Of a stretch of DNA of 8,261 bases, positions 1-6,479 are shown piece by piece. A model generated the notes under the pieces. It was not told the origin of the DNA. It saw only the letters and a program-made list of their open reading frames with translations, and ran no database searches. The DNA is taken from the NCBI GenBank assembly GCA_937995495.1, contig CALKKA010000095.1:1-8261 (forward strand), in the 5' to 3' direction. Positions within the stretch are counted from its first letter, which is position 1. Each line of letters opens with the position of its first letter. Position numbers and translations under genes: made by a program. This stretch comes from an uncultured Phycisphaerae bacterium. GTDB taxonomy: Bacteria; Planctomycetota; Phycisphaerae; Sedimentisphaerales; Anaerohalosphaeraceae.

Positions 1-1405
1 TTGCCGGGGGTGTTCCGCAATCCGCTGCACAGTTACACTCATCTTCACCCGGATCACATATTCCATCACCACAAACCGTACCACTGGCGCCCGGGGTCAC
101 TTCCCGAATAGGTGAAGCTGGCAAGCCTGCCGAGTTGATCAGGTTATTGCCTTCAGGATTTGTACTGTATGCATATCTGGCAGAAACCGGGTGTGAAACC
201 AAGGGGCTTGACACTGCAACGGTATCGTAACCCACGATAACCGCATCAGCTGTGACATAACTGCCGCTTGCATCCGCTATCTCCCATAATGCCAATGGGC
301 CGCCGCTGGATTGAAGACCATCGGCAACATTGTCGAAGACAACATTGATCGTATCGCCGGATACATAAGAAGCAATCTCGTTATAAAAAGGCGACCTTGC
401 ATCGATGGTATGACCATATTCAAACTTTCGTGCAAGCAGTGCCAGACGAACTCCAAAGTTCGTATCTTTGCAGGGCGGGTGAACATCACGGCCCGGATTG
501 TCGATCGTGACGATCATCTCTACCGCTGGGTCATTCCGCGCTGTCTGCAATTCGGCATCGCGAACGATATGAATACTGCTAAGGCCCATCTTGGGCATCT
601 GAACGATATAGAACGGAAAATCTCCCTGTCCCCAATCGGTTCGCCACTCGTCAATAAGACAAGGCATCTGCCAGTAATACTTTTCTGAGTCATTTGCACT
701 TCTCGAATCCCACTCACCCTGGTACCACGTCGCTCCTTTGAGGCCATAAGGCGCCATCGGCAGGACCTGACGTGTATACAACCCGCCGTTTCCGGCACAG
801 CTAGCCCATCTTTCGATGGCCGTTGCACCCACCGAAGAACTGAGCAGACCGACAGGAACGTTGGGGTCTTCCTGCGCAAGATGACGACCAAAGTAAAAAT
901 GAACCGCCGACATCAAAGGCGCCGAACGTGAATCACTGATGTCCCAGGTTGTCGCCGCAACATTATTGCCATTGGCGTTGACATTAAAAAACCGCATATT
1001 GTAATTAGTGGCATCTGCAATCGCTGCTTCTCCATCACAGTCGTCTTGTAACGGCCGCTGCATATTTGATTGACCGCTGCCGAGCCAGACCTCCCCCACC
1101 TGAACATCGGTAATGGTGATCACGTTATTACCGGTGATGACCATGTGGCTGGGTAAACTGCTCGCTGCCATCGGATCAAGGTATACCATCCAGTCACCGG
1201 TTCCGCCGGCAACGGTGGTTTTGGATTGGCCGTCAAAATCAACCGTCACCTGCTCGCCGGAAGTGGCCGTGCCCCAGACAGGAACCGCCATGTGTCTCTG
1301 CAGTACCGCATGGTCGCTAAAGAGCGTAGGGACAGTCACATCAGCAGCTGCAAGGGGGGCGAATACAAATACGAGTATCCAAATTGACACGCGTTCACTT
1401 TTCAT
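1..1405 (-). CDS. Secreted sialate O-acetylesterase (SASA/DUF303 family), 3' end cut by the window edge
   Basis: The frame is open from an ATG at 1405 to the window edge (468 codons, no stop), so the C-terminus is missing. The predicted enzyme removes O-acetyl groups from sialic acids or related glycans outside the cytoplasm. Residues 1-21 form a signal peptide ending in LAAA. Residues 22-100 resemble the family's N-terminal beta domain (LFSDHAVLQR, VPVWGTA). The catalytic parts of the SGNH-like fold are visible: GSGQSNM with Ser113, WYQGEWD with Glu231, and DVHP with Asp307 and His309. From residue 445 a Cys-rich module begins (CGDGICDPGE..., six Cys in about 20 residues), a linker often placed before a C-terminal anchoring or dockerin-like domain; what follows is outside the window. 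The start is supported by GGAGG at 1414-1418 on the minus strand, 8 bases before the ATG. The family call is firm; the substrate is inferred. Confidence 0.9.
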   Translation of the reverse strand, partial: MKSERVSIWILVFVFAPLAAADVTVPTLFSDHAVLQRHMAVPVWGTATSGEQVTVDFDGQSKTTVAGGTGDWMVYLDPMAASSLPSHMVITGNNVITITDVQVGEVWLGSGQSNMQRPLQDDCDGEAAIADATNYNMRFFNVNANGNNVAATTWDISDSRSAPLMSAVHFYFGRHLAQEDPNVPVGLLSSSVGATAIERWASCAGNGGLYTRQVLPMAPYGLKGATWYQGEWDSRSANDSEKYYWQMPCLIDEWRTDWGQGDFPFYIVQMPKMGLSSIHIVRDAELQTARNDPAVEMIVTIDNPGRDVHPPCKDTNFGVRLALLARKFEYGHTIDARSPFYNEIASYVSGDTINVVFDNVADGLQSSGGPLALWEIADASGSYVTADAVIVGYDTVAVSSPLVSHPVSARYAYSTNPEGNNLINSAGLPASPIREVTPGASGTVCGDGICDPGEDECNCAADCGTPPA

Positions 1406-1412
1406 TTCTCGT

Positions 1413-1418
1413 ACCTCC
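1413..1418 (-). promoter_or_regulatory. Ribosome binding site of the sialate O-acetylesterase gene
   Basis: Read on the minus strand this is GGAGGT, a near-perfect Shine-Dalgarno sequence ending 7 bases before the ATG at 1405. It fixes the start directly ahead of the signal peptide. Confidence 0.75.
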
Positions 1419-1455
1419 AAAAAAAGTAAACTGAAAATAGCTCTCCAAGGACTTA

Positions 1456-1483
1456 ATTATAGCAATCTCAGGTCAGAAGGCAA
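1456..1483 (-). promoter_or_regulatory. Predicted sigma-70-type promoter of the esterase gene (extended -10)
   Basis: On the minus strand a perfect TATAAT (1461-1456) is preceded by TGC, giving an extended -10 (TGn-TATAAT). A weaker -35, TTGCCT (1483-1478, four of six consensus bases), lies 16 bases upstream. Transcription would begin near 1449, leaving a leader of about 45 bases before the ATG at 1405. This suggests the esterase can be expressed independently of the upstream BspA-like gene. Confidence 0.6.
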
Positions 1484-1484
1484 G

Positions 1485-1511
1485 AAAAAAAGCCCGGAAG
1501 CGTCAACCTCC
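1485..1511 (-). terminator. Possible weak intrinsic terminator after the BspA-like gene
   Basis: On the minus strand GGAGG (1511-1507) can pair with CUUCC (1500-1496) around a 6-base loop. It is followed by GGGC and a run of seven T (1491-1485), 34 bases past the BspA-like stop codon. The stem is only five pairs with one G-U, and the T-run is four bases from the stem, so this is tentative. Its position between the two minus-strand genes fits separate transcripts. Confidence 0.3.
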
Positions 1512-1544
1512 CGCCTGTGGTTACTATTGATCAAGTGCCTTTCA

Positions 1545-3320
1545 TTACGGCGGGCAGGTTCCCCAGACCGGTTTTTCTGCTTCCTCCCAACTGGCGGGTG
1601 TGCCGACATCAAAATTGGTCGGCGGTGAAGTAATAAGGCCTGTCACACACCAGCCGGAGATGTCCTGGTCGAACACCGAGGCACCGTAGAACATCAAATC
1701 CATGTCTTCAACATTCGAGGTGTCCCAGCCGCCGATGGGCTGGTTGAACAAAGATGCCTCGAAGAACATCCAGTACATACTGGTCACATTGGAAGTATTC
1801 CAGCCGCTGATGTCCTGGTTGAACGGCGTATCGTAGAACATCCCGCTCATATCGGTCACGCCGCCAGTGTACCAGAGACTAATGTCTGCATCGAACGACG
1901 AGGCCAACATGAACATCCGGCTCATGTCGGTCACGGCCTCCAGACCATCAACAGCAGCGGGCACCGAGACCAGGTTGGTGCAGTAATTGAACGCATTGTG
2001 CAGACTGGTAAAGCCAGTTTGGCCCCAGTTGTCAACGCTGACCAGTTTCGCCCGCTCAGACGTTCCGCCGCCATGGTCCAAACTGTTGTATGCCGTCGCC
2101 GTGCCAAAAACCATGACCGTGTACACATCGTCAACGCCATAGTCATGGACATGCGGGCCGGGGGTGTTCACATCGGTGACGGTGCCGTCCCCCCAGTCGA
2201 TTCTCGCATCCACCATTCCGGCCAGCCCAAGAGTGACTGTCGTACCGGCGCCCAAACTCGTATTCCATGTCGTGACAAAGGCCGGCGGACAGGTTCCCCA
2301 GACCGGCCGCGGCTCACTCCAAGATAAGGCATTCCGATCAAAATGAGTTGGCTTAGAAACGATCAATGGAACGCACCATCCAGACAGATCCTGATTGAAG
2401 TAACTAGCACCATCGAACATCCAGCCCATGTCCCAGACACTGGAAGTATTCCAAACACCTATGTCCTGGTTAAAAAAAGATGCACCGCGAAACATCTCCC
2501 CCATATACTCAACGCTGGAGGTGTCCCAACTGCCGATGTCTTGGTTAAATGAGGAAGCACCCTTGAACACAGCTTCCATGTAGATGACACTGGAGGTATT
2601 CCAGTTGCCAATGGGCTGGTTGAACGAGGAAGCATTGTTGAACATCCCGGCCATGGCGATAAGGCTGGAAGTATCCCAACCGCCGATGGGCTGGTTGAAC
2701 GCCGATGCACCGTAGAACATATTATTCATATACTCGACGCCTGAGGTGTCCCAACTGCCGATATCAACGTTGAACAAGGAAGCGCCGTTGAACATATCAC
2801 TCATATCAAAAACGGCTTCAAGGCCATATGTATTGGCCGGTACCGAAATAAGATTCGAGCAGGAATGGAACGCATAGCTCATTCTTACAAAACCGGTTTG
2901 CCCCCATTTATCGACACTTAGCAGCTTTGCACGCTCGGACGTCGCACCGCCGTAGCTGGCACTGTTGTATTCTGTTACAGTGCCGGTGACCTCAACTTTA
3001 TATATTCCGTCAATGCCGTAGTCGTGCACATGCGGGCCGAGCGTTGTAACGGATTCGATCGTACCGTCCCCCCAGTCGATCGTTGCGTTCACCGTTCCTG
3101 CCAGAGCAAGAGTCACTGTTGTTCCATCCGCAAAGCCCGTATACCAAGTCGTCACGAAAGGAGATGACTCTTCATTCAACCACTGGGAGGCCATGATCGC
3201 AAAGTCTTCCATGTCCACCCGGCAGTCGCCGGTAAGGTCGGCACTGGGGCAGGCCCACACCGAACCGCCCAGACAGAGAACGACCGCTAGAAATGCCTTC
3301 AAAATGAATGAGCTTTTCAT
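1545..3320 (-). CDS. Secreted BspA-type (DUF285) repeat surface protein with N-terminal dockerin-like module
   Basis: 591 residues. Residues 1-23 are a signal peptide ending SVWA. Residues 28-48 form a dockerin-like calcium loop (D28, T30, D32, D36, D39, then WL), here at the N-terminus instead of the usual C-terminus. Two related modules follow. Module A (55-346) has a PKD-like domain (IDWGDGT, HDYGIDGIY) and six 25-residue DUF285 repeats of the form MF-GAS-FNQDIG-WDTSSV--M. Module B (348-591) has the same PKD-like domain and four repeats. Both end in PVWGTCPP. The likely role is an extracellular adhesion or surface-display protein; the ligand is unknown. The ATG at 3320 is preferred because AAGGA (3332-3328) lies 7 bases upstream. 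An in-frame TTG at 3335 would add five residues but would overlap that site. Module B's second repeat is one residue short. Confidence 0.9.
   Translation of the reverse strand: MKSSFILKAFLAVVLCLGGSVWACPSADLTGDCRVDMEDFAIMASQWLNEESSPFVTTWYTGFADGTTVTLALAGTVNATIDWGDGTIESVTTLGPHVHDYGIDGIYKVEVTGTVTEYNSASYGGATSERAKLLSVDKWGQTGFVRMSYAFHSCSNLISVPANTYGLEAVFDMSDMFNGASLFNVDIGSWDTSGVEYMNNMFYGASAFNQPIGGWDTSSLIAMAGMFNNASSFNQPIGNWNTSSVIYMEAVFKGASSFNQDIGSWDTSSVEYMGEMFRGASFFNQDIGVWNTSSVWDMGWMFDGASYFNQDLSGWCVPLIVSKPTHFDRNALSWSEPRPVWGTCPPAFVTTWNTSLGAGTTVTLGLAGMVDARIDWGDGTVTDVNTPGPHVHDYGVDDVYTVMVFGTATAYNSLDHGGGTSERAKLVSVDNWGQTGFTSLHNAFNYCTNLVSVPAAVDGLEAVTDMSRMFMLASSFDADISLWYTGGVTDMSGMFYDTPFNQDISGWNTSNVTSMYWMFFEASLFNQPIGGWDTSNVEDMDLMFYGASVFDQDISGWCVTGLITSPPTNFDVGTPASWEEAEKPVWGTCPP
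1548..2279 (-). repeat. Second copy of the internal PKD-plus-DUF285 module
   Basis: This part encodes residues 348-591 of the surface protein and repeats the layout of the preceding module (2283-3158). It opens with FVTTWNT where the first opens with FVTTWYT, shares the IDWGDGT and SERAKL-SVD-WGQTGF segments, and ends in the same PVWGTCPP. It carries four of the 25-residue units (1650-1916), two fewer than the first copy, consistent with an ancient internal duplication followed by repeat gain or loss. Confidence 0.8.
2376..2795 (-). repeat. Array of 75-base coding repeats (six DUF285 units)
   Basis: Six tandem units of about 75 bases encode 25-residue repeats (residues 176-315). The conserved bases can be read on the plus strand as recurring 'ctggttgaa' and 'gtattccaa' or 'gtgtcccaa' at 75-base spacing. 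The array keeps frame throughout, so it is a protein repeat and not a non-coding element. Confidence 0.85.
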
Positions 3321-3327
3321 CCTTCCA

Positions 3328-3332
3328 TCCTT
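3328..3332 (-). promoter_or_regulatory. Ribosome binding site deciding the BspA-like start
   Basis: AAGGA on the minus strand, 7 bases before the ATG at 3320. A longer frame starting from TTG at 3335 would put this site inside the coding region, so the ATG is the better start. Confidence 0.6.
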
Positions 3333-3393
3333 CAAATCGTGATTGCCTTTCCTGTTACCCTCCTCGGTGCGGAATCAACGATGTGATGGATAC

Positions 3394-3422
3394 AGAGTAC
3401 CGAAACTGCGGCCATATGTCAA
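3394..3422 (-). promoter_or_regulatory. Predicted promoter of the BspA-like gene
   Basis: The minus strand shows a perfect -35 TTGACA (3422-3417), a 17-base spacer and a weak -10 TACTCT (3399-3394, three of six consensus bases). The start of transcription would be near 3387, giving a leader of about 67 bases. The -35 and spacing are good; the -10 makes this only moderately likely. Confidence 0.45.
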
Positions 3423-3631
3423 CGATAAACCTAGTAATCCATTAGGGTTAATATGAAAAGAGATAGGGAATCGACATAGAATCTCAGCCTAATAAAGCTC
3501 TTTTAACAGCTCCAGACAGGCCCTAGGGAACTCGCTTTGAGAGATATCAGATGTCAGGGGCAGAACAGCCAGTAGGCAGTAGAAAAAAGGTGCAAATACA
3601 GGGTTGAAGGGTCTCAGAGACCCGGCGTGTA

Positions 3632-3664
3632 AAACTTGAAAGAGCGCTTCGCTGTTTCAAGTTT
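3632..3664. repeat. Perfect 10-base inverted repeat forming a hairpin
   Basis: AAACTTGAAA (3632-3641) is exactly complementary to TTTCAAGTTT (3655-3664). Inside, after one G-G mismatch, AGCG (3643-3646) pairs with CGCT (3650-3653) around the loop CTT. The result is a 14-pair stem with one mismatch. No T-run follows within a few bases on either strand, so it is not a standard terminator. It could be a recombination-related site, a repeat element or a protein-binding dyad. Confidence 0.7.
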
Positions 3665-3759
3665 ATAAAAAGGCTATAGTTTTGTGATTTTCGTGTGGTT
3701 CGTGGTTGCAGAAAAAAAGTTGCACAGTGAGGGTTGAACGAAAGGGAATGGGTGTTAAA

Positions 3760-3773
3760 GTGCCTTTAGGCAC
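3760..3773. repeat. Small stem-loop upstream of the recombinase remnant
   Basis: GTGCC (3760-3764) pairs with GGCAC (3769-3773) around the loop TTTA, 20 bases before the first possible start codon of the next gene. It would lie in that gene's leader if transcribed from upstream. No function is evident. Confidence 0.45.
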
Positions 3774-3793
3774 GGAAGTTTTAAAAGAAATAA

Positions 3794-4180
3794 ATGGGGG
3801 CTGATATGATGGCTGATGACTTAATAAAGACAAGAATCTCAGGTGACTTTACGACGCACTGGATCTTTGATCTGTATGAATTGGGGACGGCGGTCTCGCT
3901 GATCGCGCATAAAGTAAAACTGACCGAGCAGCGGGTGTATGAAAAGATGCGGCAGCATCCTGAGACCTATGAAGAGGTCAAGGCGGCCGGGACCGAAACG
4001 GACCTGGTGCCCAGGTGGACGCCGTATCAGTTGCGGCATACGGCGGCGACGAAGGTGCGGAAAGAGATGGGGTATGAATGTGCCGGGGCGACGCTGGGGC
4101 ATACCAACATGAGCGCCACGGCGATCTATGCCGAACGCAATCAGGGATTGGCAGATGAGGCGGCGAAGCGGTTTGGTTGA
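3794..4180 (+). pseudogene. Tyrosine recombinase remnant fused to a short HTH-like segment
   Basis: 128 codons. Residues 75-128 match the C-terminal end of phage-type tyrosine recombinases: YQLRHTAAT with the second catalytic Arg (R81), LGHTNMSAT with H103, and the nucleophile Y112 in IYAER. The N-terminal DNA-binding domain and the first half of the catalytic domain, including the first catalytic Arg and Lys, are absent, so it cannot be a working integrase (complete ones are usually 300-400 residues). Residues 29-66 look like a separate helix-turn-helix segment (LGTAVSLIAHKVKLTEQRVYEKMRQ in short pieces) not normally found there. An in-frame deletion joining a small regulator to the recombinase tail near residue 70 explains this best. 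The start is unclear: ATG codons stand at 3794, 3806 and 3809, the later two with GGGGG upstream. It may still be expressed as a short protein. Confidence 0.7.
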
Positions 4181-4201
4181 GGGGATTATTGCATGACTCG
4201 G

Positions 4202-4245
4202 AAGGGGCCATTGGGGAGTTCCACTCCCGCTTCCATTGGCCCCTT
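4202..4245. repeat. Composite hairpin between convergent genes
   Basis: AAGGGGCCA (4202-4210) pairs with TGGCCCCTT (4237-4245). After a T-T mismatch, TGG (4212-4214) pairs with CCA (4233-4235). Inside, GGAGT (4215-4219) pairs with ACTCC (4223-4227) around TCC, leaving CGCTT as a bulge. It lies 22 bases past the recombinase remnant and 79 bases from the stop of the facing membrane-protein gene. It may end transcription from either side, but neither strand has a proper T-run, so this is a structural call only. Confidence 0.55.
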
Positions 4246-4323
4246 CGTCGGAGGGGAGAAAACTCTTTAGTTTCTACGTTTACCATTGAGTCAGGTGCAT
4301 AAAAAGAACCCACATTTCATCCC

Positions 4324-4545
4324 TTAAGGCATATACGGTGGGTATGGATAAATCGGAGCCAACGGCGTGCCCGTACCGGATGAAAAAATCACCATGGCGA
4401 TCAACGCTCCAAACAGCACAATCAAGGCCACTGCTGCCCAAAAACGAGGGTCGTGGATCAGGTGCTCCAAGCGGGTTCCGAACAGATGCCAATCGGGCTT
4501 ATGGGCATGGATCCAAACAGGTTTATGTAAATGCAGTCTCTGCAT
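4324..4545 (-). CDS. Small single-pass membrane protein, function unknown
   Basis: 73 residues. A basic, His/Trp-rich N-terminal half (residues 1-34, with repeated HKP motifs) is followed by one hydrophobic helix (about 35-54, FWAAVALIVLFGALIAMVIF) and a short Pro/Tyr-rich tail (IYPYPPYMP). The shape suggests an inner-membrane peptide with a short tail on the far side. The gene is supported mainly by a perfect GGAGGTG ribosome binding site (4559-4553, minus strand) nine bases before the ATG. I do not recognise a family. It is divergent from the secreted-protein gene at 4777 and shares a 231-base intergenic region with it. Confidence 0.65.
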   Translation of the reverse strand: MQRLHLHKPVWIHAHKPDWHLFGTRLEHLIHDPRFWAAVALIVLFGALIAMVIFSSGTGTPLAPIYPYPPYMP

Positions 4546-4552
4546 CGTACTT

Positions 4553-4559
4553 CACCTCC
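4553..4559 (-). promoter_or_regulatory. Strong ribosome binding site of the small membrane protein
   Basis: GGAGGTG on the minus strand, seven bases before the ATG at 4545. This is the strongest Shine-Dalgarno match in the window and the main reason for calling the small gene. Confidence 0.7.
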
Positions 4560-4651
4560 CTTCAGACATATAAACTTTCCCTATCTTCTACGCTGAAAAA
4601 CGCTGTTTGTTGAAAAAAGGGGGTGAAATAATGCATAAAATTTCCAAATAA

Positions 4652-4683
4652 TTGAAACAAAACCGCCCCTAAAGTGTTATAAT
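4652..4683 (+). promoter_or_regulatory. Predicted promoter of the secreted-protein gene at 4777 (extended -10)
   Basis: A perfect TATAAT (4678-4683) is preceded by TGT (4675-4677), giving an extended -10. TTGAAA (4652-4657) could serve as -35, but the 20-base spacer is too long for the usual range, so the extended -10 probably carries the activity. A second -10-like TATACT lies at 4696-4701. The leader would be about 85 bases and A/T-rich. Confidence 0.45.
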
Positions 4684-4702
4684 AATTATATATATTATAC
4701 TC

Positions 4703-4721
4703 CCTGCTGTGTACACGCAGG
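4703..4721. promoter_or_regulatory. Quasi-palindrome just downstream of the predicted start of transcription
   Basis: CCTGC (4703-4707), a single T, the palindrome GTGTACAC (4709-4716) and GCAGG (4717-4721) form a nine-pair dyad with one extra base. It sits about 20 bases past the -10 of the 4777 gene, where a repressor operator or an RNA hairpin in the leader would be expected. No regulator is encoded beside it. Confidence 0.4.
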
Positions 4722-4776
4722 ATTATAGAAGACTTATTATACCCCAATTTATATTTCATTCTGGACTCATAAGATA

Positions 4777-5775
4777 ATGAAGGTAACAGCAATTATTTTG
4801 TGGTCGTTTTTTGTTCAATGTTTGTTGTGCTCGATAGCAAGCAGTGAATACTCTCCTTGTTTTGATCCTAACTATATTGATAATCCCGGTGTATTGCATA
4901 ACGGGCTTTTTGAATGTGGCGAGCCAAACCTAGTAACACAAAGCTTCACCCCCCCGATCTACTGGGAGCGTATCCCCCTCCCGGACATTTTAGCGGACTG
5001 TTATGCGGGTCTGCACCCCGACTTTGTCCCTCCAGAGCCTAGAATCGAGTGGGTTATACCAGGCCCATATCAGGGAGACACTTTTGTCGTGTTATCGACG
5101 GGCGGCTATGACGCTGTTCCCGATGGCGCTGTAACAAGCTCCAAGATATCTGAGGAGGTTTTCCTGTATGCAGGCGACACAATCATAGGCGCTTATTTCT
5201 TTGGAACAACTGATTATAGGCCATTTAATGACTATGCAAGTATCTTTCTTGAACTCGCAGTTGATCCCAATGATTACCCCGACTCTGTAGAGCATGTTTT
5301 GATCTCCGGTGCCCAATGTGATGTTGAGACCATTGAAAGTTTCAGGTCCACTTTCGAGCTGAGTCCGGAAACCGGGGGTTGGATCACCTTCTCGCACACT
5401 GTAGAACCTAACCAAGTGGGTCCTTATTTTCTTCGGTGTGAAGTGACTGACTTTAAAGATACCATCTATAACTCTTATTTTGCAATCGATGGTTTACGTA
5501 TTTGCAGGGGCGGCCAACCTATCGCCGATCTGGATTGGGATTGTGATGTCGATCTTCTGGACTATTCGATCATTTCTGAAGCATGGCTTACTTTCTGCCC
5601 GGACATTGATATCAATGAGCCCAATTTTCCCGGCGACCCGAATGATTATCCTCCACCTGTCACAGACCCTAACATCCCCTGTCAGCTAGCCGACATTGAC
5701 AACAATTGGTTTGTTGATCCAAACGATCTAAGCATCATGTCCGATCAATGGCTCATAAAACCGGCCTCTGAATAA
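4777..5775 (+). CDS. Secreted protein with two C-terminal dockerin-like calcium loops, function unknown
   Basis: 332 residues. Residues 1-23 are a signal peptide. Residues 30-245 begin with the LHNGLFECGEPNL pattern (an N-G-x-F-E start common to beta-sandwich, carbohydrate-binding-like domains of planctomycete exported proteins) and contain several beta-strand-like stretches and scattered Cys. I recognise no enzyme motif. The C-terminus has two 12-residue EF-type loops in dockerin style: D251, D253, D255, D257, D259, D262 then AWL, and D306, D308, N310, D314, D317 then QWL, separated by an acidic/Pro-rich insert. In this group such modules are thought to mediate protein association or attachment outside the cell; that role is inferred. 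No clear Shine-Dalgarno precedes the ATG, but the signal peptide supports this start. The gene converges on the phosphatase gene, 45 bases away, with no clear terminator between them. Confidence 0.8.
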   Translation: MKVTAIILWSFFVQCLLCSIASSEYSPCFDPNYIDNPGVLHNGLFECGEPNLVTQSFTPPIYWERIPLPDILADCYAGLHPDFVPPEPRIEWVIPGPYQGDTFVVLSTGGYDAVPDGAVTSSKISEEVFLYAGDTIIGAYFFGTTDYRPFNDYASIFLELAVDPNDYPDSVEHVLISGAQCDVETIESFRSTFELSPETGGWITFSHTVEPNQVGPYFLRCEVTDFKDTIYNSYFAIDGLRICRGGQPIADLDWDCDVDLLDYSIISEAWLTFCPDIDINEPNFPGDPNDYPPPVTDPNIPCQLADIDNNWFVDPNDLSIMSDQWLIKPASE

Positions 5776-5820
5776 CACCCTGTGCCTTTACGCCCTCTGA
5801 CGAGATCGGCCTAAAATCAC

Positions 5821-6474
5821 TCAGTCGATCCATTCAAGGATTTGGTTGGGGTGCTGGATGATGATTACCGCTCCGGCTTCGAGCAACTGATCTTTCGAAC
5901 GAAATCCCCACTCACAGCCGACAGACCGAACACCAGCCGCGATGGCCGTGTGGATATCAGGCTCACTGTCACCGACAAACAAGACTTCATCCGGGCTGAG
6001 GTCCCACTGCTTCAGAATATCCAGCGTCGTCTGCGGATCGGGTTTGACCTTACGGCCTTCGGCCGCTCCGATGACAGGATCAAATACATCAGGGTCAAAA
6101 TAATGGCGGCAGATCATCTCAGCCACCCGCTGGTTCTTATTCGTTAAGACGGCCAATCGAATGCCCCGTTGCAAAAGAACCTGCAGCACCTCGTCGATGC
6201 CGGAATATGAAACCGTTTTCAACAGGCAGTGGCCCTGGTAATAATCGACCATCCTTGCGACCAATGTATCAGTAAGATGAGCCTGCTGCGGACCCAATGC
6301 ACGTGCGGCAAATGTATGCAGCCCGTGACCGATCATTGTTCGGCACTCATCCGGAGACCGTACGGGTTGCCCAAGCTGTGTCAGCACGGCGTTCATGGAG
6401 TCAGTCAGATCATCCAGTGTATCAACCAATGTCCCGTCAAGATCAAAAATAATGCCTTTGGCCGTCAAAGCCAT
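5821..6474 (-). CDS. gph: HAD-family phosphatase, phosphoglycolate phosphatase-like
   Basis: 217 residues, the usual length for Gph-type HAD phosphatases. It would hydrolyse 2-phosphoglycolate or a similar small phosphate ester in the cytosol, using Mg2+. All four HAD motifs are present: DLDGTLVD with nucleophile D11 and acid/base D13, LTN with T111, K144 in RKVKPDP, and VGDSEPD with D169 and D173. Residues 15-85 form the helical cap. The C-terminal WGFRSKDQLLEAGA segment is typical of Gph. The ATG at 6474 begins just before the first beta strand. AAGG lies too close (two to four bases) for an ideal ribosome site, and the stop of the small upstream ORF is only five bases away, so translational coupling is likely. 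The family is firm; the exact substrate is not proven by sequence. Confidence 0.88.
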   Translation of the reverse strand: MALTAKGIIFDLDGTLVDTLDDLTDSMNAVLTQLGQPVRSPDECRTMIGHGLHTFAARALGPQQAHLTDTLVARMVDYYQGHCLLKTVSYSGIDEVLQVLLQRGIRLAVLTNKNQRVAEMICRHYFDPDVFDPVIGAAEGRKVKPDPQTTLDILKQWDLSPDEVLFVGDSEPDIHTAIAAGVRSVGCEWGFRSKDQLLEAGAVIIIQHPNQILEWID

Positions 6475-6479
6475 TTCCT

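Larger units (their letters stand above)
3423..3793. other. Non-coding stretch with several inverted repeats
   Basis: About 370 bases between the BspA-like promoter and the recombinase remnant hold no convincing gene. There are three dyads: GGGTCTC-A-GAGACCC (3609-3623), a long hairpin (3632-3664), and GTGCC-TTTA-GGCAC (3760-3773). There is also a short direct repeat TTCGTGTGG/TTCGTGG (3690-3705). Such dyad-rich sequence beside a recombinase remnant fits an old integration boundary, but no matching end repeat is visible in the window. Confidence 0.5.

Noticed and set aside
311..1628. Plus-strand open frames at 311-688 and 1113-1628
   Set aside because: They lie opposite the esterase (the second also runs into the BspA-like gene end), which has full catalytic motifs in one unbroken minus-strand frame; the plus-strand translations show no domain.
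1931..2710. Open frames in other phases across the BspA-like gene
   Set aside because: They arise from the biased composition of the 75-base coding repeats and have no start signals or recognisable domains.
2376..2795. CRISPR-like array, because of regular 75-base spacing
   Set aside because: The units keep one reading frame and encode DUF285 repeats; there is no pattern of identical repeats with unrelated spacers.
3321..3335. TTG start at 3335 for the BspA-like protein
   Set aside because: It would add five residues ahead of a complete signal peptide and overlap the AAGGA site that fits the ATG at 3320.
4202..4245. Integron attC site
   Set aside because: The hairpin lacks the attC core sites (GTTRRRY and RYYYAAC), and the nearby recombinase remnant is phage-type without an integron-specific insertion.
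5776..5820. Bidirectional terminator between the convergent genes
   Set aside because: No stem of useful length followed by a T-run could be found in these 45 bases on either strand.
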